Origin: CAIQPV01 sp964480365
GTDB taxonomy: Bacteria; Pseudomonadota; Gammaproteobacteria; Burkholderiales; Gallionellaceae
Length of the DNA: 64,000 bases
NCBI GenBank assembly: GCA_964480365.1
Contig: CAYZPM010000011.1
Location: forward strand, 1 to 64,000
Direction: 5' to 3'
Part shown: positions 43,526 through 54,100 of the stretch, piece after piece
Position numbering within the stretch: position 1 is the first letter of the stretch
How the letters are laid out: each line of letters begins with the position of its first letter
Notes under the pieces: generated by a model
Seen by the model: only the letters and a program-made list of their open reading frames with translations
Database searches by the model: none
Told to the model about the DNA's origin: nothing
Made by a program: the position numbers and the translations under genes

Positions 43526-44398
43526 ATGAATCCCATCACATCATTTCTGGTTGCCGCATGTGTTCTCGCGGGTCTCGCCATCGGCCAAACGAGCTACATT
43601 GCATTTGCTCTGTTCGGTGCCGCAGCAATCATCGCCTTCTCGTTGAAAATGGCCAACGCCTGGCAGAAGTTCGTCATCTTGCGGATGGGGAAGCTGCAAA
43701 GCGTCAAGGGCGCTGGCTTGTTCGTCATTATTCCGGTCATCGATAATGTGGTCGCAATCATCGACGAACGTATACAGACTACAGCTTTCAACGCCGAACA
43801 GGCGCTGACCAAGGACACCGTTCCGGTCAACGTCGATGCGATCATTTTCTGGCACGTGCACGATGCAGAAAAAGCGGCTTTAGCCATCACCAATTACCGT
43901 GAGGCCATCGACCGGGTTGCGCAAACCACGTTGCGCGAGATGATAGGTTCTTCGATGCTGGCCGCCCTGTTGTCTGACCGCAAGGAAGCCGACGAACATT
44001 TGAAGGATGAAATCGGTAAAAAAACTGCTCCATGGGGCATCTCGGTAAGTTCGGTGGAGATTCGTGACGTTGCGATTCCGGAGGCATTACAGGATGCCAT
44101 GTCGCGTCAGGCCCAGGCCGAGCGCGAGAAACAGGCGCGGGTGATACTTGGCTCAGCCGAAGCCGCCATCGCGGGAAAATTTGTCGAGGCCGCCGATATT
44201 TACGCCGGCCATCCCGCCGCACTCCAGCTTCGGGCCATGAACATCATTTACGAGGCCACAAAGGAGCGCGGAGCCACGATCCTGATTCCGAGTTCGATGG
44301 TCGATAGTTTGAACCCTTCCGTAACGAGTCTGGCGCTTTCGCTCGCAACTAAAGAAATGCCTGATCCCGAAGCTGCCCATCCTAAGGTCGTGACTTGA
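43526..44398 (+). CDS. Slipin / SPFH-band 7 family protein
   Basis: The protein has 290 residues. An N-terminal membrane segment pair (about 5-42) is followed by the SPFH domain: WQKFVILRMGKLQSVKGAGL, IPVIDNVVAIIDERIQTTAF, DTVPVNVDAIIFWHV, then a helical tail (SRQAQAEREKQARVILGSAE). Such proteins form membrane-bound oligomers and organise lipid or protease complexes; no partner NfeD gene is beside it. Start ATG 43526 is favoured because AGGAG is 8 bases upstream. The next gene is 98 bp away. Confidence 0.93.
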   Translation: MNPITSFLVAACVLAGLAIGQTSYIAFALFGAAAIIAFSLKMANAWQKFVILRMGKLQSVKGAGLFVIIPVIDNVVAIIDERIQTTAFNAEQALTKDTVPVNVDAIIFWHVHDAEKAALAITNYREAIDRVAQTTLREMIGSSMLAALLSDRKEADEHLKDEIGKKTAPWGISVSSVEIRDVAIPEALQDAMSRQAQAEREKQARVILGSAEAAIAGKFVEAADIYAGHPAALQLRAMNIIYEATKERGATILIPSSMVDSLNPSVTSLALSLATKEMPDPEAAHPKVVT

Positions 44399-44496
44399 TT
44401 ACCTTGACGGAAAGGTGGGCGGCAACCCAATGGTTGGATATCTGGTGTTCGATCCAACATCCTGACTAAATAACATAATTGAAAGGAGTGGCCAAA

Positions 44497-45006
44497 ATGA
44501 AGGGATTACTTCCGCCACACGATCCTGTTGATGCAATGGGTGAAGCTTATGAATTGTTGCTGGAAAAGGCACAACAGAAAGCGCATCAAAGTGGGGCCAT
44601 CGTTCATCGCATGATTGATGAGAGTCGGGACGATATCGGGGCCTTGAATAAGTTTAGCGATGATGAAGTCGTCAAGCTGAAAAACTATGTGAAACGTGAT
44701 CTAATCGATGCTGCGCGGTATCTGGATAAGACTGGCAAAGAGTTGAAGAGTTGGCTGGGTTTTGACGTAACGTTGATGAAGAACGAATTTTGGGAGCGCT
44801 TTTCCGATGCGGCAGATCAGACCACGAAAGCGCTATCTCAATTAAAGCAACACGCGACAAACGCCGAGTATCATAGCGGCGAACTCGTTGGCCTGGGGAT
44901 GCTGGTATGCGATCAGTGCGGTGAAAAATTGCATTTTCATAAACCAAGCTATATTCCTCATTGCACCAAGTGCGACAGTACACGCTTTCATCGGCAAAAT
45001 CTTTAA
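44497..45006 (+). CDS. Zinc-ribbon protein (DUF1451-like)
   Basis: The protein has 169 residues: a helical N-terminal part (EAYELLLEKAQQKAHQSGAI, LKNYVKRDLIDAARYL, FWERFSDAADQTTKALSQL) and a C-terminal zinc ribbon with two Cys pairs (LVCDQCGEKLHF and HCTKCDSTRFHR). The pattern fits the DUF1451 family of uncharacterised zinc-ribbon proteins. ATG 44497 has GGAG 8 bases upstream. It is 31 bp from zwf and may share its mRNA. Confidence 0.85.
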   Translation: MKGLLPPHDPVDAMGEAYELLLEKAQQKAHQSGAIVHRMIDESRDDIGALNKFSDDEVVKLKNYVKRDLIDAARYLDKTGKELKSWLGFDVTLMKNEFWERFSDAADQTTKALSQLKQHATNAEYHSGELVGLGMLVCDQCGEKLHFHKPSYIPHCTKCDSTRFHRQNL

Positions 45007-45037
45007 CGGGCATGATGAAAATAAAGGGGGTGCTTAG

Positions 45038-46450
45038 ATGAACAAAATCCATAGCCGCACAACGCCGGCTGATGCGCTGGTGATTTTCGGGGTGAGCGGC
45101 GATCTCGCCCACAAAATGATTTTCCCGGCGCTCTACGCGATGGTCAAGCGCGGCATTCTCAACGTGCCGGTGGTCGGCGTGGCGTCCAAAAAGAGGAACC
45201 TGGCGCAACTGCGCGAACAGGTGTCGGACAGCATCAAGCAAACCGGCAGATTCGATGACCCGAAAGCACTCGATCACCTTCTTTCCCTGCTTCAGTATGT
45301 GGGCGGTGATTACAACGATATAGGTACATTCAAAGCGCTCAAGCAGGCGCTGGGCGATGCCAGGCACCCGACGCACTACCTCGCAATTCCACCTGCGCTG
45401 TTCGCCACGGTTATCAAGGGGATCGGAGAAGCGGGCTTAGCCGATCAGGCGCGCCTCATCGTCGAAAAACCGTTTGGGCATGATCTGGCATCGGCGCGGG
45501 AACTTAACCGCATCGCTCTGTCTGTGTTCCACGAAGACTCGATCTTCCGCATCGACCACTATCTCGGAAAAGAGGCGATCATGAATATCCTCTATTTCCG
45601 TTTCGCCAATTCGTTCCTCGAACCGATCTGGAACCGCAACTACGTGGCCAGCGTGCAGATCACTTTGTCCGAGGATTTTGGTGTGAAGGGCCGTGGCGTG
45701 TTTTACGAAAGCGCAGGCTGTTTGCGCGACGTCATCCAGAACCACTTGTTCCAGATCGTCGCACTGCTTGCCATGGAGGCACCCGCTTATCAGGGATTTG
45801 GCGCCGTCCTCAACGAAAAACTCAAGGTGTTTCAGGCCATGCGCCCCCTGCATTCGGAAGATGTGGTGCGAGGTCAGTACGTCGGCTATCTGGAAGAGCC
45901 GGGCGTGGCAAAGGAGTCGGATGTCGAGACGTTCTGCGCCTTGCGGCTGTTCATCGACTCGTGGCGCTGGGAGGGGGTACCGTGGTACCTGCGTTCCGGA
46001 AAATGCCTGGCTGCCACAGCAGCCGAGGTTCTAGTGGAGTTAAAGCCGCCACCGCAAAGATTGTTCGACGACTCAGCGCCGGTGGCCGGGCGTGCCAATT
46101 ATCTGCGCTTTCGGCTTTCCCCCAACGCCGCCATCGCCCTCGCCGCACGCGTCAAGCTCGCAGGTAAGGAGTTCGTCGGCGAACAGTGCGAACTGTATTT
46201 ATCTGATGAGCAGCCGGGAGAGGAAACACCTTACGAGCGGCTATTGAGCGACGCCATGGTCGGCGATGGTGCGCTTTTTACCCGCGAAGATGCCGTTGAA
46301 GCCGCTTGGGCAGTGGTCGATCCTGTCCTTGATAAGCATGATCGGGTTCACCTCTACAATCCCGGCAGTTGGGGGCCTGAACAATCTGACACGCTCATCG
46401 CAGCAGACGGAAGCTGGCACAACCCGATACCGGGCAAGGCTGCAACATGA
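45038..46450 (+). CDS. zwf: Glucose-6-phosphate 1-dehydrogenase
   Basis: Oxidises glucose 6-phosphate to 6-phosphogluconolactone with NAD(P)+, the first step of the oxidative pentose-phosphate and Entner-Doudoroff routes. It has 470 residues, slightly short of the common 490. The coenzyme loop is IFGVSGDLAHKM (usual GASGDLA-RK), and the substrate motif RIDHYLGKE carries the catalytic His and Lys. EKPFGHDLASARELN and WEGVPWYLRSGKCL are also present. No pgl or edd lies nearby, unlike many zwf loci. GGGGG-rich ribosome site just upstream (AAAGGGGGTGCTTAG). Confidence 0.96.
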   Translation: MNKIHSRTTPADALVIFGVSGDLAHKMIFPALYAMVKRGILNVPVVGVASKKRNLAQLREQVSDSIKQTGRFDDPKALDHLLSLLQYVGGDYNDIGTFKALKQALGDARHPTHYLAIPPALFATVIKGIGEAGLADQARLIVEKPFGHDLASARELNRIALSVFHEDSIFRIDHYLGKEAIMNILYFRFANSFLEPIWNRNYVASVQITLSEDFGVKGRGVFYESAGCLRDVIQNHLFQIVALLAMEAPAYQGFGAVLNEKLKVFQAMRPLHSEDVVRGQYVGYLEEPGVAKESDVETFCALRLFIDSWRWEGVPWYLRSGKCLAATAAEVLVELKPPPQRLFDDSAPVAGRANYLRFRLSPNAAIALAARVKLAGKEFVGEQCELYLSDEQPGEETPYERLLSDAMVGDGALFTREDAVEAAWAVVDPVLDKHDRVHLYNPGSWGPEQSDTLIAADGSWHNPIPGKAAT

Positions 46451-46750
46451 AGAATGGGTGCCTCGTAAATTAGCTGCTCCAAACCAGACGGTCATAACAT
46501 GCGGCAATCGACCCAACTCGGTTTTAGCGATTCCTCCAATGCAGCCACTCACCGTAAACATTTCAAACCACATCGGCTTTGTTTTACATGGCGCTGCGAG
46601 ATGAGATCGCTAAGCAAGAGTGCATTTTAATCATAATGACCACGTATAATTAACACCTATAACTCAGCGAACTTGTGAACTCGCGAGACTCATCATGCAG
46701 GCGCAACGAATCGTCTTGTAATTTAGTTGGTTATGGAAGAGAAAGAAAAT

Positions 46751-47740
46751 ATGGAAAGCCATCTTGGACGATATGAGATTCTTGAGGAGTTAGGGCGGGG
46801 CGAGATGGGGGTTGTCTACAAAGCCTATGACCCGTTAATTGATCGTTTTGTCGCAATCAAGACGATTGACCTTCAAAAGCTGGGCGAGAAAGAAAAGGAT
46901 GAATACAAAGCACGGTTCTATCAGGAGGCCAAGGCAGCCGGACGCTTGAATCACCCAAACATTATCACCATCTACGACCTGGGTAGAAAAGGCGATGTAG
47001 CTTACATTGCTATGGAACTGATGGAGGGACCGGAACTACAAAACATAGTTGCAGAAAATCAGCCATTGTCTATCGGAGAGAAGCTGGATGTGGCATTTCA
47101 AGTAGCTGAAGGTTTGGCTTATGCACATGAGCATGGGGTTGTGCATCGTGACATCAAGCCTTCAAACATAATGGTATTGAGAGGGCTGCATGTCAAAATC
47201 GCCGACTTCGGTATAGCGAGAATGGAGTCCTCTTTGTGGCGCACTCAAGTAGACAAAATTATTGGGTCGCCTTTATACATGTCTCCTGAGCAAATCCAAT
47301 CCCATCCAATTGACCCCCGTTCGGATATTTTCTCATTTGGTATCGTACTGTATCAAATGCTAACTGGGAGGCTTCCGTTTAGTGGCGATAATGTCAATTC
47401 GGTCTGGTATCAAATCATTAATGAAGAGCCACAAAAACCCAGTTCATTAAACTCTGAAATTCCAGACATGCTGGACCGGATTGTTGCCAAGTGTCTTGCA
47501 AAAAAGCCGGAAGACCGTTACCCGAACGCGAATGAGTTGGCGGGTGATTTGCATTCATGCAGAAGCATATTGTCACATGCAAATACAAACACGGATCGTC
47601 GTAATCACTATTTTGAAAGTGCCGGGGCGACCAATACAAAGAAAATAACCAAGGTGCAATTGATTTGGATCATAGTGTTGACCGCGCTGCTTTCGATTGG
47701 AATTTATATATTGATTGATCAGTTATTCATCGATAAATAA
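46751..47740 (+). CDS. Membrane Ser/Thr protein kinase (Hanks type)
   Basis: The protein has 329 residues. The kinase domain covers 6-270: glycine loop GRGEMGVVYKA (15-25), Lys37 in FVAIK, Glu59, catalytic VHRDIKPSN (Asp134), DFG at 152-154, and SPLYMSPEQ in the activation segment. A single membrane helix lies near the C-terminus (VQLIWIIVLTALLSIGIYIL), with almost nothing outside, so there is no sensor domain. All catalytic residues are present. ATG 46751 is favoured because GGAAGAG precedes it; ATG 46733 is the alternative. No phosphatase or FHA gene is adjacent. Confidence 0.92.
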   Translation: MESHLGRYEILEELGRGEMGVVYKAYDPLIDRFVAIKTIDLQKLGEKEKDEYKARFYQEAKAAGRLNHPNIITIYDLGRKGDVAYIAMELMEGPELQNIVAENQPLSIGEKLDVAFQVAEGLAYAHEHGVVHRDIKPSNIMVLRGLHVKIADFGIARMESSLWRTQVDKIIGSPLYMSPEQIQSHPIDPRSDIFSFGIVLYQMLTGRLPFSGDNVNSVWYQIINEEPQKPSSLNSEIPDMLDRIVAKCLAKKPEDRYPNANELAGDLHSCRSILSHANTNTDRRNHYFESAGATNTKKITKVQLIWIIVLTALLSIGIYILIDQLFIDK

Positions 47741-48211
47741 TCAGGAATAAAGTGAAATTTTGAATAAACAACATTGCTGCCCCTTTTTAGGGATTGGATC
47801 GTATGAATCATTCCATTCATCAGGTGCTGTCGGGCCAGATGCATAAGCAATGGTCGCACTCAGCATTAAGGTACAAAAGATGGTTCTAATCATTAATAAT
47901 TTCACCATTCAGAATTTGCTAGCGACTGTCCGATTCTGTCCGAATTAAATCGTTCATAATCATAGCAAATCAACAAGAATACGAATTTTTATGCAAAACG
48001 GTTCTTGGCCAAAATAAACCGCAAATTACGGATGTTCTAAAAAATCTTCCACAGTCAGCTTGGCGTCAGCAAATTCGTGCAATATGCGCGGGTTTTAGAT
48101 TAGAGATTTACTCTATTGATCATTATGTCATCTGTGCGTAACAGCCCTAATGGACAATCTGAGTTAATTTTTTGCCCAGCTTCATGTCATTCAGGATGTA
48201 CTAGGAAAACC
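47741..48211. other. Gap before the metal-efflux operon
   Basis: No supported gene is seen in this AT-rich gap. A reading without a normal start codon, ending at 48141 (…LPQSAWRQQIRAICAGFRLE…), has protein-like composition but overlaps the next gene in another frame and was not called. The promoter of the efflux operon must lie here; none was identified with confidence. Confidence 0.35.
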
Positions 48212-50005
48212 GTGGCAATCAAACAACACATAATAATTGATCGAGGCCTTTCCGGGAATCTCTCATTTTCAGTAATTGCGCTGATGGTCGCAGCCATGAT
48301 GAGCGGTTGCGCAGTCGGCCCAGATTTCAAGCGGCCTGAGGCTCCTGCTGCTACCGGTTACACCCCTCAGTCCTTGCCCACGGAAACCGCTGCTGCTGCC
48401 ATTCAAGGGGGAGCATCCCAGAAATTTAATGCAACGACCTCCATTCCTTTTGACTGGTGGACGCTGTTTCAGTCACCGCAAATCAATTCTTTAATCGAAC
48501 GGGCGTTTAAAGCCAATCCGACTATTCAGTCGGCACAATCCACATTGCGCCAGGCACAGCAAAACGTGGTTGCCCAACAAGGTTTTTTCTATCCAACCGT
48601 AGGTGCCAGTTATTCTCCCTCCCGCAACAAACTCGCAGGCAACATGGGTGGAAATTCTCCCGGTGTGCAGGGAAATGGGCAGGTAATCTCAACCGTTTCG
48701 AATCCTGGCGGGCCACCGCCATACAATGCACCCGCTTATTACAATTTCCACGTTGCGCAACTCACGGTGGGTTACGTACCGGATGTATTCGGCGGCAACC
48801 GCAGGCAAGTTGAATCGCTACAGGCGCAATTGGATGCGCAGCGTATGCAATTGGAAGCGACCTATATCACGCTCGCCTCCAATGTTGTGGCTGCGGCTTT
48901 ACAGGAAGCATCGCTGCGCGCCCAAATTGCCGCGACAAAAAAGATCGTCGATCTCAATCATGAAAATCTTGAGATTATGCGCACGCAGCTTAAGCTCGGT
49001 TACCTTGCGCAAATCGACGTGGACGCGCAAGAGGCGGCGACAGCACAGGCCGATCAGGCGCTTATCCCCTTGGATAAACAACTTGAGCAAACGCGCGATT
49101 TGATCCGCGCCCTGGCAGGCAATTTACCCAATGAAGATGTGCCAGAAACATTTGATCTGGCGTCGCTTAAGTTACCTCAGGAGCTTCCCTTGAGTTTGCC
49201 CTCCAAACTGGTTGAGCAGCGCCCTGATATTCGCGCGGCGCAGGAACAATTACACGCCGCCAATGCGCAAGTAGGTGTGGCCGTGGCCAACCGATTCCCA
49301 CAGTTTAATATTACCGGCGCATGGGGAGGTATGGCATCCACGCCAGGCTGGATGTTCCGCTCTGGCGGTGGTTTTTTTGAGTTGCTCGGGAATATCTCAC
49401 AGACCCTGTTTGACGGTGGCACATTAAAGGCCAGAGAGAGCGCCGCAAATGAAGGCTTGATTCAGGCCAGTGCGGCCTATCGCAATGTCGTGATTACCGC
49501 ATTTCAAAATGTGGCCGATACGCTGCACGCCATCCAGTCTGATGCCGATTATTTGAAAGCGGCGTTGCACTCTGAACAAGCCATGAAAGAAACTGCCGAG
49601 ATTACCCGCAAGCAATACGAATCAGGTTATGTCAGTTATCAAATGGTATTGATCGCCGAACAAAACTATCAGTTGTCAGAACTCACGCTGGTTCAGGCCC
49701 AAACCAATCGCTTCGGCGATACCGCCGCTTTATATCAGGCGCTGGGTGGGGGCTGGTGGAATCGCCCCAACGGGCATGGCAAGTGTGATGCCCCTGATGA
49801 TGAAACTTGCCATGCCCGTCCCCCTCTCTCCAGCTCTCTCCCGCAAGCGGGCGAGAGAGACAAGGTCTCGCTACGCGAGTTTCACGATACTGCCGCATCG
49901 CAGAAATTGGAGAACGGCGCGAACGCTGCCACGAAACAAATTGATTTGGATAAAACGTCGGTGGCTCAGCAATCTGCCGCGACGAAAGGAGAAAGCGCGC
50001 AATGA
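48212..50005 (+). CDS. Metal RND outer-membrane lipoprotein (NodT/CzcC role)
   Basis: This outer-membrane channel of the second RND system has about 597 residues from GTG 48212, which has AGGA five bases upstream; ATG 48125 would give a longer N-terminus. The lipobox MMSGC is followed by AVGPDFKRPEAPAATGY. The usual NodT end, ALGGGWWNRP, is not the end here: about 75 more residues follow (…RPPLSSSLPQAGERDKVSLR…), encoded by an inserted repeat at 49834-49857. Sequence class is NodT/OprM rather than true CzcC, although the pump is CzcA-type. It overlaps the adaptor gene by four bases. Confidence 0.9.
   Translation: MAIKQHIIIDRGLSGNLSFSVIALMVAAMMSGCAVGPDFKRPEAPAATGYTPQSLPTETAAAAIQGGASQKFNATTSIPFDWWTLFQSPQINSLIERAFKANPTIQSAQSTLRQAQQNVVAQQGFFYPTVGASYSPSRNKLAGNMGGNSPGVQGNGQVISTVSNPGGPPPYNAPAYYNFHVAQLTVGYVPDVFGGNRRQVESLQAQLDAQRMQLEATYITLASNVVAAALQEASLRAQIAATKKIVDLNHENLEIMRTQLKLGYLAQIDVDAQEAATAQADQALIPLDKQLEQTRDLIRALAGNLPNEDVPETFDLASLKLPQELPLSLPSKLVEQRPDIRAAQEQLHAANAQVGVAVANRFPQFNITGAWGGMASTPGWMFRSGGGFFELLGNISQTLFDGGTLKARESAANEGLIQASAAYRNVVITAFQNVADTLHAIQSDADYLKAALHSEQAMKETAEITRKQYESGYVSYQMVLIAEQNYQLSELTLVQAQTNRFGDTAALYQALGGGWWNRPNGHGKCDAPDDETCHARPPLSSSLPQAGERDKVSLREFHDTAASQKLENGANAATKQIDLDKTSVAQQSAATKGESAQ
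49834..49857. repeat. REP-like palindrome translated within the OMF gene
   Basis: CTCTCTCCCGC (49834-49844) and GCGGGCGAGAG (49847-49857) form a hairpin with 10 of 11 paired positions and a 2-base loop. A second small palindrome, CTCGCTACGCGAG, follows at about 49867-49879. Elements with CTCTCCCGC…GCGGGAGAG are scattered in many proteobacterial genomes and often appear in proteins as SLPQAGE. Confidence 0.7.
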
Positions 50006-51165
50006 AGAAACTGGATAGAAAATTTATCTTAGTAATAGCGATAATTGGAATTGTTGCTGGAAGCGGCTATTGGGGTTGGCAAAACTTTCATGCTTCCCAG
50101 GCTGAAGCAGCCGTGGAAAAGCCTGTTGTCCATACCACCTCCGATACCGTGCATTTTGCTGCGGACGCGCCGCAATTAACATTTTTGAAAATCAAACCGG
50201 TAGACGCTTTTCCTGAACCCTTGATAGATGGGCTGAATGCCCGCATCGCCTATGACGACAATTATACGGCGCGGGTTTTCTCGTCCATTGCCGGTCGGGT
50301 CGTCAAGATTGCAGCTGAGGCTGGCCAACAGGTCAAGGCGGGTGATCCGTTGCTATGGATTGATTCGCCGGATTATGCCAGTGGAGCTTCAGACAGCCTG
50401 AAGGCAGATGCCGACCTGTTGCGCAAGAAAGAAGCCTACGAACGTGCCAAGTTAATGTTTGATGCCAAAGGGCTGGCACGTAAGGATCTCGAATCCGCCG
50501 AGGCAGATTGGCGTCAGGCAGATGCCGAGGCGCAACGCGCAAAAGCACGCATGAAGAATCTGAGCAGCAATGAAGTCGCGACAGCGGAGGGTAAATTTAT
50601 TCTGCGCGCACCGATTGATGGTGTCGTCAGTGAACGTCAGGTCAATGCCGGCACCGAAGTGCAACCGGGTGCCGCCAATTCGCTGTTCGTCATTACCAAC
50701 CCGAGTCATGTGTGGGTGATGGCTGACTTGCCCGAACAGCAACTCGGCAAGGTCAGGGTGGGCCAGCCCATTTCTGTTGAAGTAGACGCTTATCCCAATG
50801 AATTCTTTCCGGGCAAGGTCACGATAATTAGCGAAACGCTGGACCCGGTCATGCGCCGCTTGCAGGTTCGTTGCGAGGTGGATAACAGCCAGCACAAACT
50901 CAAGCCGGAAATGTACGCGCGCATCAGTCCCATCATTGATGCCAAATCAAAATTGCCGCGCGTGCCCAATACCGCGTTGTTCACACAAGGGCTATACAGC
51001 TTTCTATTTGTCGAGCAAGCGCCCGGCGTATTGCAGCGCCGTCGCGTAACTCTGGGCATGCAGGATGCTGATGTGACTTACATCAAGGAAGGATTGCGCA
51101 CCGGCGAACGTGTCGTAACCAGCGGAGCATTATTATTGAACTCGGAATTAAGCGGTAACGACTGA
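50002..51165 (+). CDS. Metal RND periplasmic adaptor (CzcB/CusB-like)
   Basis: The protein has 387 residues. It has an N-terminal anchor (about 8-25), then DGLNARIAYDDNYTARVFSS and IAGRVVKIAAEAGQQV as the first lipoyl half, a helical hairpin (LRKKEAYERAKLMFDAKG), the second lipoyl half FILRAPIDGVVSERQVNAG, and the beta-barrel with HVWVMADLPEQQLGKVRVG. This wording is that of adaptors of heavy-metal pumps (CzcB/CusB). No His-rich extra N-terminal metal domain is seen. It overlaps the outer-membrane gene by 4 bases and the pump gene by 1 base. Confidence 0.93.
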   Translation: MKKLDRKFILVIAIIGIVAGSGYWGWQNFHASQAEAAVEKPVVHTTSDTVHFAADAPQLTFLKIKPVDAFPEPLIDGLNARIAYDDNYTARVFSSIAGRVVKIAAEAGQQVKAGDPLLWIDSPDYASGASDSLKADADLLRKKEAYERAKLMFDAKGLARKDLESAEADWRQADAEAQRAKARMKNLSSNEVATAEGKFILRAPIDGVVSERQVNAGTEVQPGAANSLFVITNPSHVWVMADLPEQQLGKVRVGQPISVEVDAYPNEFFPGKVTIISETLDPVMRRLQVRCEVDNSQHKLKPEMYARISPIIDAKSKLPRVPNTALFTQGLYSFLFVEQAPGVLQRRRVTLGMQDADVTYIKEGLRTGERVVTSGALLLNSELSGND

Positions 51166-54100
51166 TGCTTGGGAAACTCATTACTTTCGCCCTGCAGCAA
51201 CGCGTGTTCGTGCTGGCAGGGGCATTCTTGATTTTGATCGCAGGTTGGCAAGCTCTCGAAACTTTGCCGGTAGAGGCCTTTCCGGATGTGCAGGACGTAC
51301 AGGTGCAGATTGACACACTGGTTCCGGGGCAAGCGCCCGAAGAAGTGGAACGCACCGTCACCCTGCCGATAGAACGTGAGATGAGCGGAATACCGCACAT
51401 GACCCAGTTGCGTTCGGTATCCCTTACCGGACTGTCGGAAGTCATTCTCACCTTTGCCGATAACACGAATGACTATTTTGCGCGCCAGCAGGTAACGGAG
51501 AATTTGCAGAACGTCAACTTCCCACCCGGCATACAACCCAGCCTTGCGCCGCTCACCAATGCCGTGGGCGAGATATATCGCTATGTGCTAGATACACCGC
51601 CCGGCATGCCGCTCAATGAAGTGCGTGCGCTGCAGGATTGGGTGTTGCGCCCCGCATTGCGTCAGGTGCCCGGTGTGGCAGATGTGGTGAGCTATGGCGG
51701 CACCATCAAGGAATATCAGGTTCGCGTCAATCCTGCGCTATTGCGCAAATTCAATGTGACCTTAAGCCAGGTGTCACAAGCATTGGGCGCCAATAGCAGC
51801 AATAGCGGTGGCGGCATTCTGAAACGCGGAGACGAAGCGCTGGTAGTGCGTAGCGTCGGGATATTCCAGAGCGTTAAAGATATTGCGCGCGTGGTGGTGA
51901 CGGCTCAGGGAGGCAAGACCGTGTTGGTGGGCGACATCGGCGAAGTGGCTATTGGCGACCGTCCCCGCTCCGGTATTGTGGCGTTCAACGAGCGCGACAA
52001 CGTGGTTCAGGGCATTGTGGACATGCTCAAAGGGCAAAACGCCACCACAGTCGTGGAGGCGCTGAAGGAAAAGATACAAGAGATCGGCCCCAAGCTTCCG
52101 CCGGGGGTGAAGATCGTTCCTTACTATGACCGAACCGACCTGGTGCGTCATACCGTACACACTGTTTCTGAAAACCTGATTATCGGCGCACTGTTGGTGA
52201 TCTCCATCCTCATTATCTTTCTGCGCAACTGGTATGCGGCATTGGCGGTAGCAGTCATCATTCCGCTGGCGCTGCTGTTCGCTTTCATCATGATGGATGC
52301 TCATGGGGTGTCGGCCAATTTGATTTCATTGGGCACGGTGGACTTCGGTATCATCATCGACAGTGCCGTGGTGCTGGTTGAAGCATTGATGGTCAAACTT
52401 GCCTTGGCTAAAGCGGATGGAGTTGAGAAGCACCTGAGCTTCGGTTGGCGCATTCATCTTATCAAACAGACCAGCATCGAGCTGGGGCGTCCGATCTTGT
52501 TCTCCAAGGCTATTATCATCCTGGCCTTCATGCCCATCTTTACTTTTCAGCGGGTGGAAGGAAAGATATTTTCGCCCATGGCCTTTACTCTGAGTTTCGC
52601 TCTGCTCGGTGCGATTCTGCTGACGCTGACGCTGATACCCGCTTTGCTGAGTTACGCAGTCAAGAACAAGGATCTGGCGGAAAAACACAGCGGCTGGATG
52701 CACAAACTGCAAGAAAACTACCATAACCTGCTGATATGGGCGGAGACTCGGCGCAAACGCATCGTGGCGGCTTCTATCGGATTGCTGGCTGTGGCATTGA
52801 TCGGCGCTCCATTTCTGGGCAGTGAATTCCTGCCCATGCTGGACGAAGGCAACATCTGGCTGACCATCACGCTGCCGCCCGCCACCGTGCTGGACAAGAC
52901 CAAGGAAATCGAAGGCCAGGTTCGCGCCATTCTCAAGTCTTACCCCGAAGTGGGCAATGTCGTTACCCAAGTGGGGCGTCCCGATGACGGCACCGATCCG
53001 AAGGGGCCGAACAATATGGAAATCATGGCCGACCTCAAACCGCGTGACACTTGGCGCTTCGCCGACAAAGAAGCGCTGATTGCCGACATGACGCAAAAGA
53101 TTCATGCTATTCCCGGTGTGCCGACCAACTTCTCGCAGGTCATTGAGGATAATGTGGAAGAAGCTTTGTCAGGGGTCAAGGGTGCAATTGCAATCAAGAT
53201 ATTTGGCCCTAACCTGGAAATTCTGGAAGACAAGTCGGAGCAAGTCGCCAGCGTGATTAGCGGCATTCGTGGGGCGGCGGACGTGGAAGCAATCAAGGTG
53301 GGCGGGCAGACCGAATTGAACATCACTTTGGATCGCAACCGCATGGCGCGTTATGGCCTCAACATCAACGATGTTAACGTGATCATCCAGACCGCCATGG
53401 GAGGCAGCGCCGTAAACTCTTTTTACGAAGGCGAACGTCTCTTTGATGTGACTCTGCGCATGGCCGAACCTTACCGTGATGGCGTGAATGACGTGTCCAA
53501 TCTGTCTATCCCGTTGCCAAGCGGCGGCACGCTGCCGCTCAGTGAGATTGCGACTATCGAAGTGCGTCAGGGCGCGGCACGGGTCGCACGCGAAGCGGGA
53601 GGCCGCATGGTGGCCGTGAAAGCAAACCTGCTTGGGCGCGATCAGGGCGGCTTTGTGGCCGAAGCAATGGACAAAGTCAAGGAACAGGTGCAATTGCCGC
53701 CGGGCTACACCATAACCTGGGGCGGGCAGTTCGAAAACCAGCAGCGCGCAAACAAGCGGCTTAAAGTCATTCTTCCGCTTTCTGCATTGATGATTTTTGT
53801 GCTGCTGTTCTGGGCGTTCCGTTCCATGCGCAAGGCACTGCTGGTTATTCTGATGGTGCCATTCACCCTGATCGGGGGCCTTGCCGGTCTTGGCTTGGCC
53901 GGACTGCACCTGTCGGTGTCCGCTGCTGTGGGTTTCATCGCCGTAGCAGGCATATCGGTGCAGAACGGTGTGATTATGGTGGAGCAGTTCATGGAAATCA
54001 TGCGCAACGGCAAGAGCTTGCGCGAGAGCGTAATGCAAGGCGCGGTGGCGCGTCTGCGCCCGATCCTGATGACAGCGTTGATGGCGGGTATCGGCCTGTT

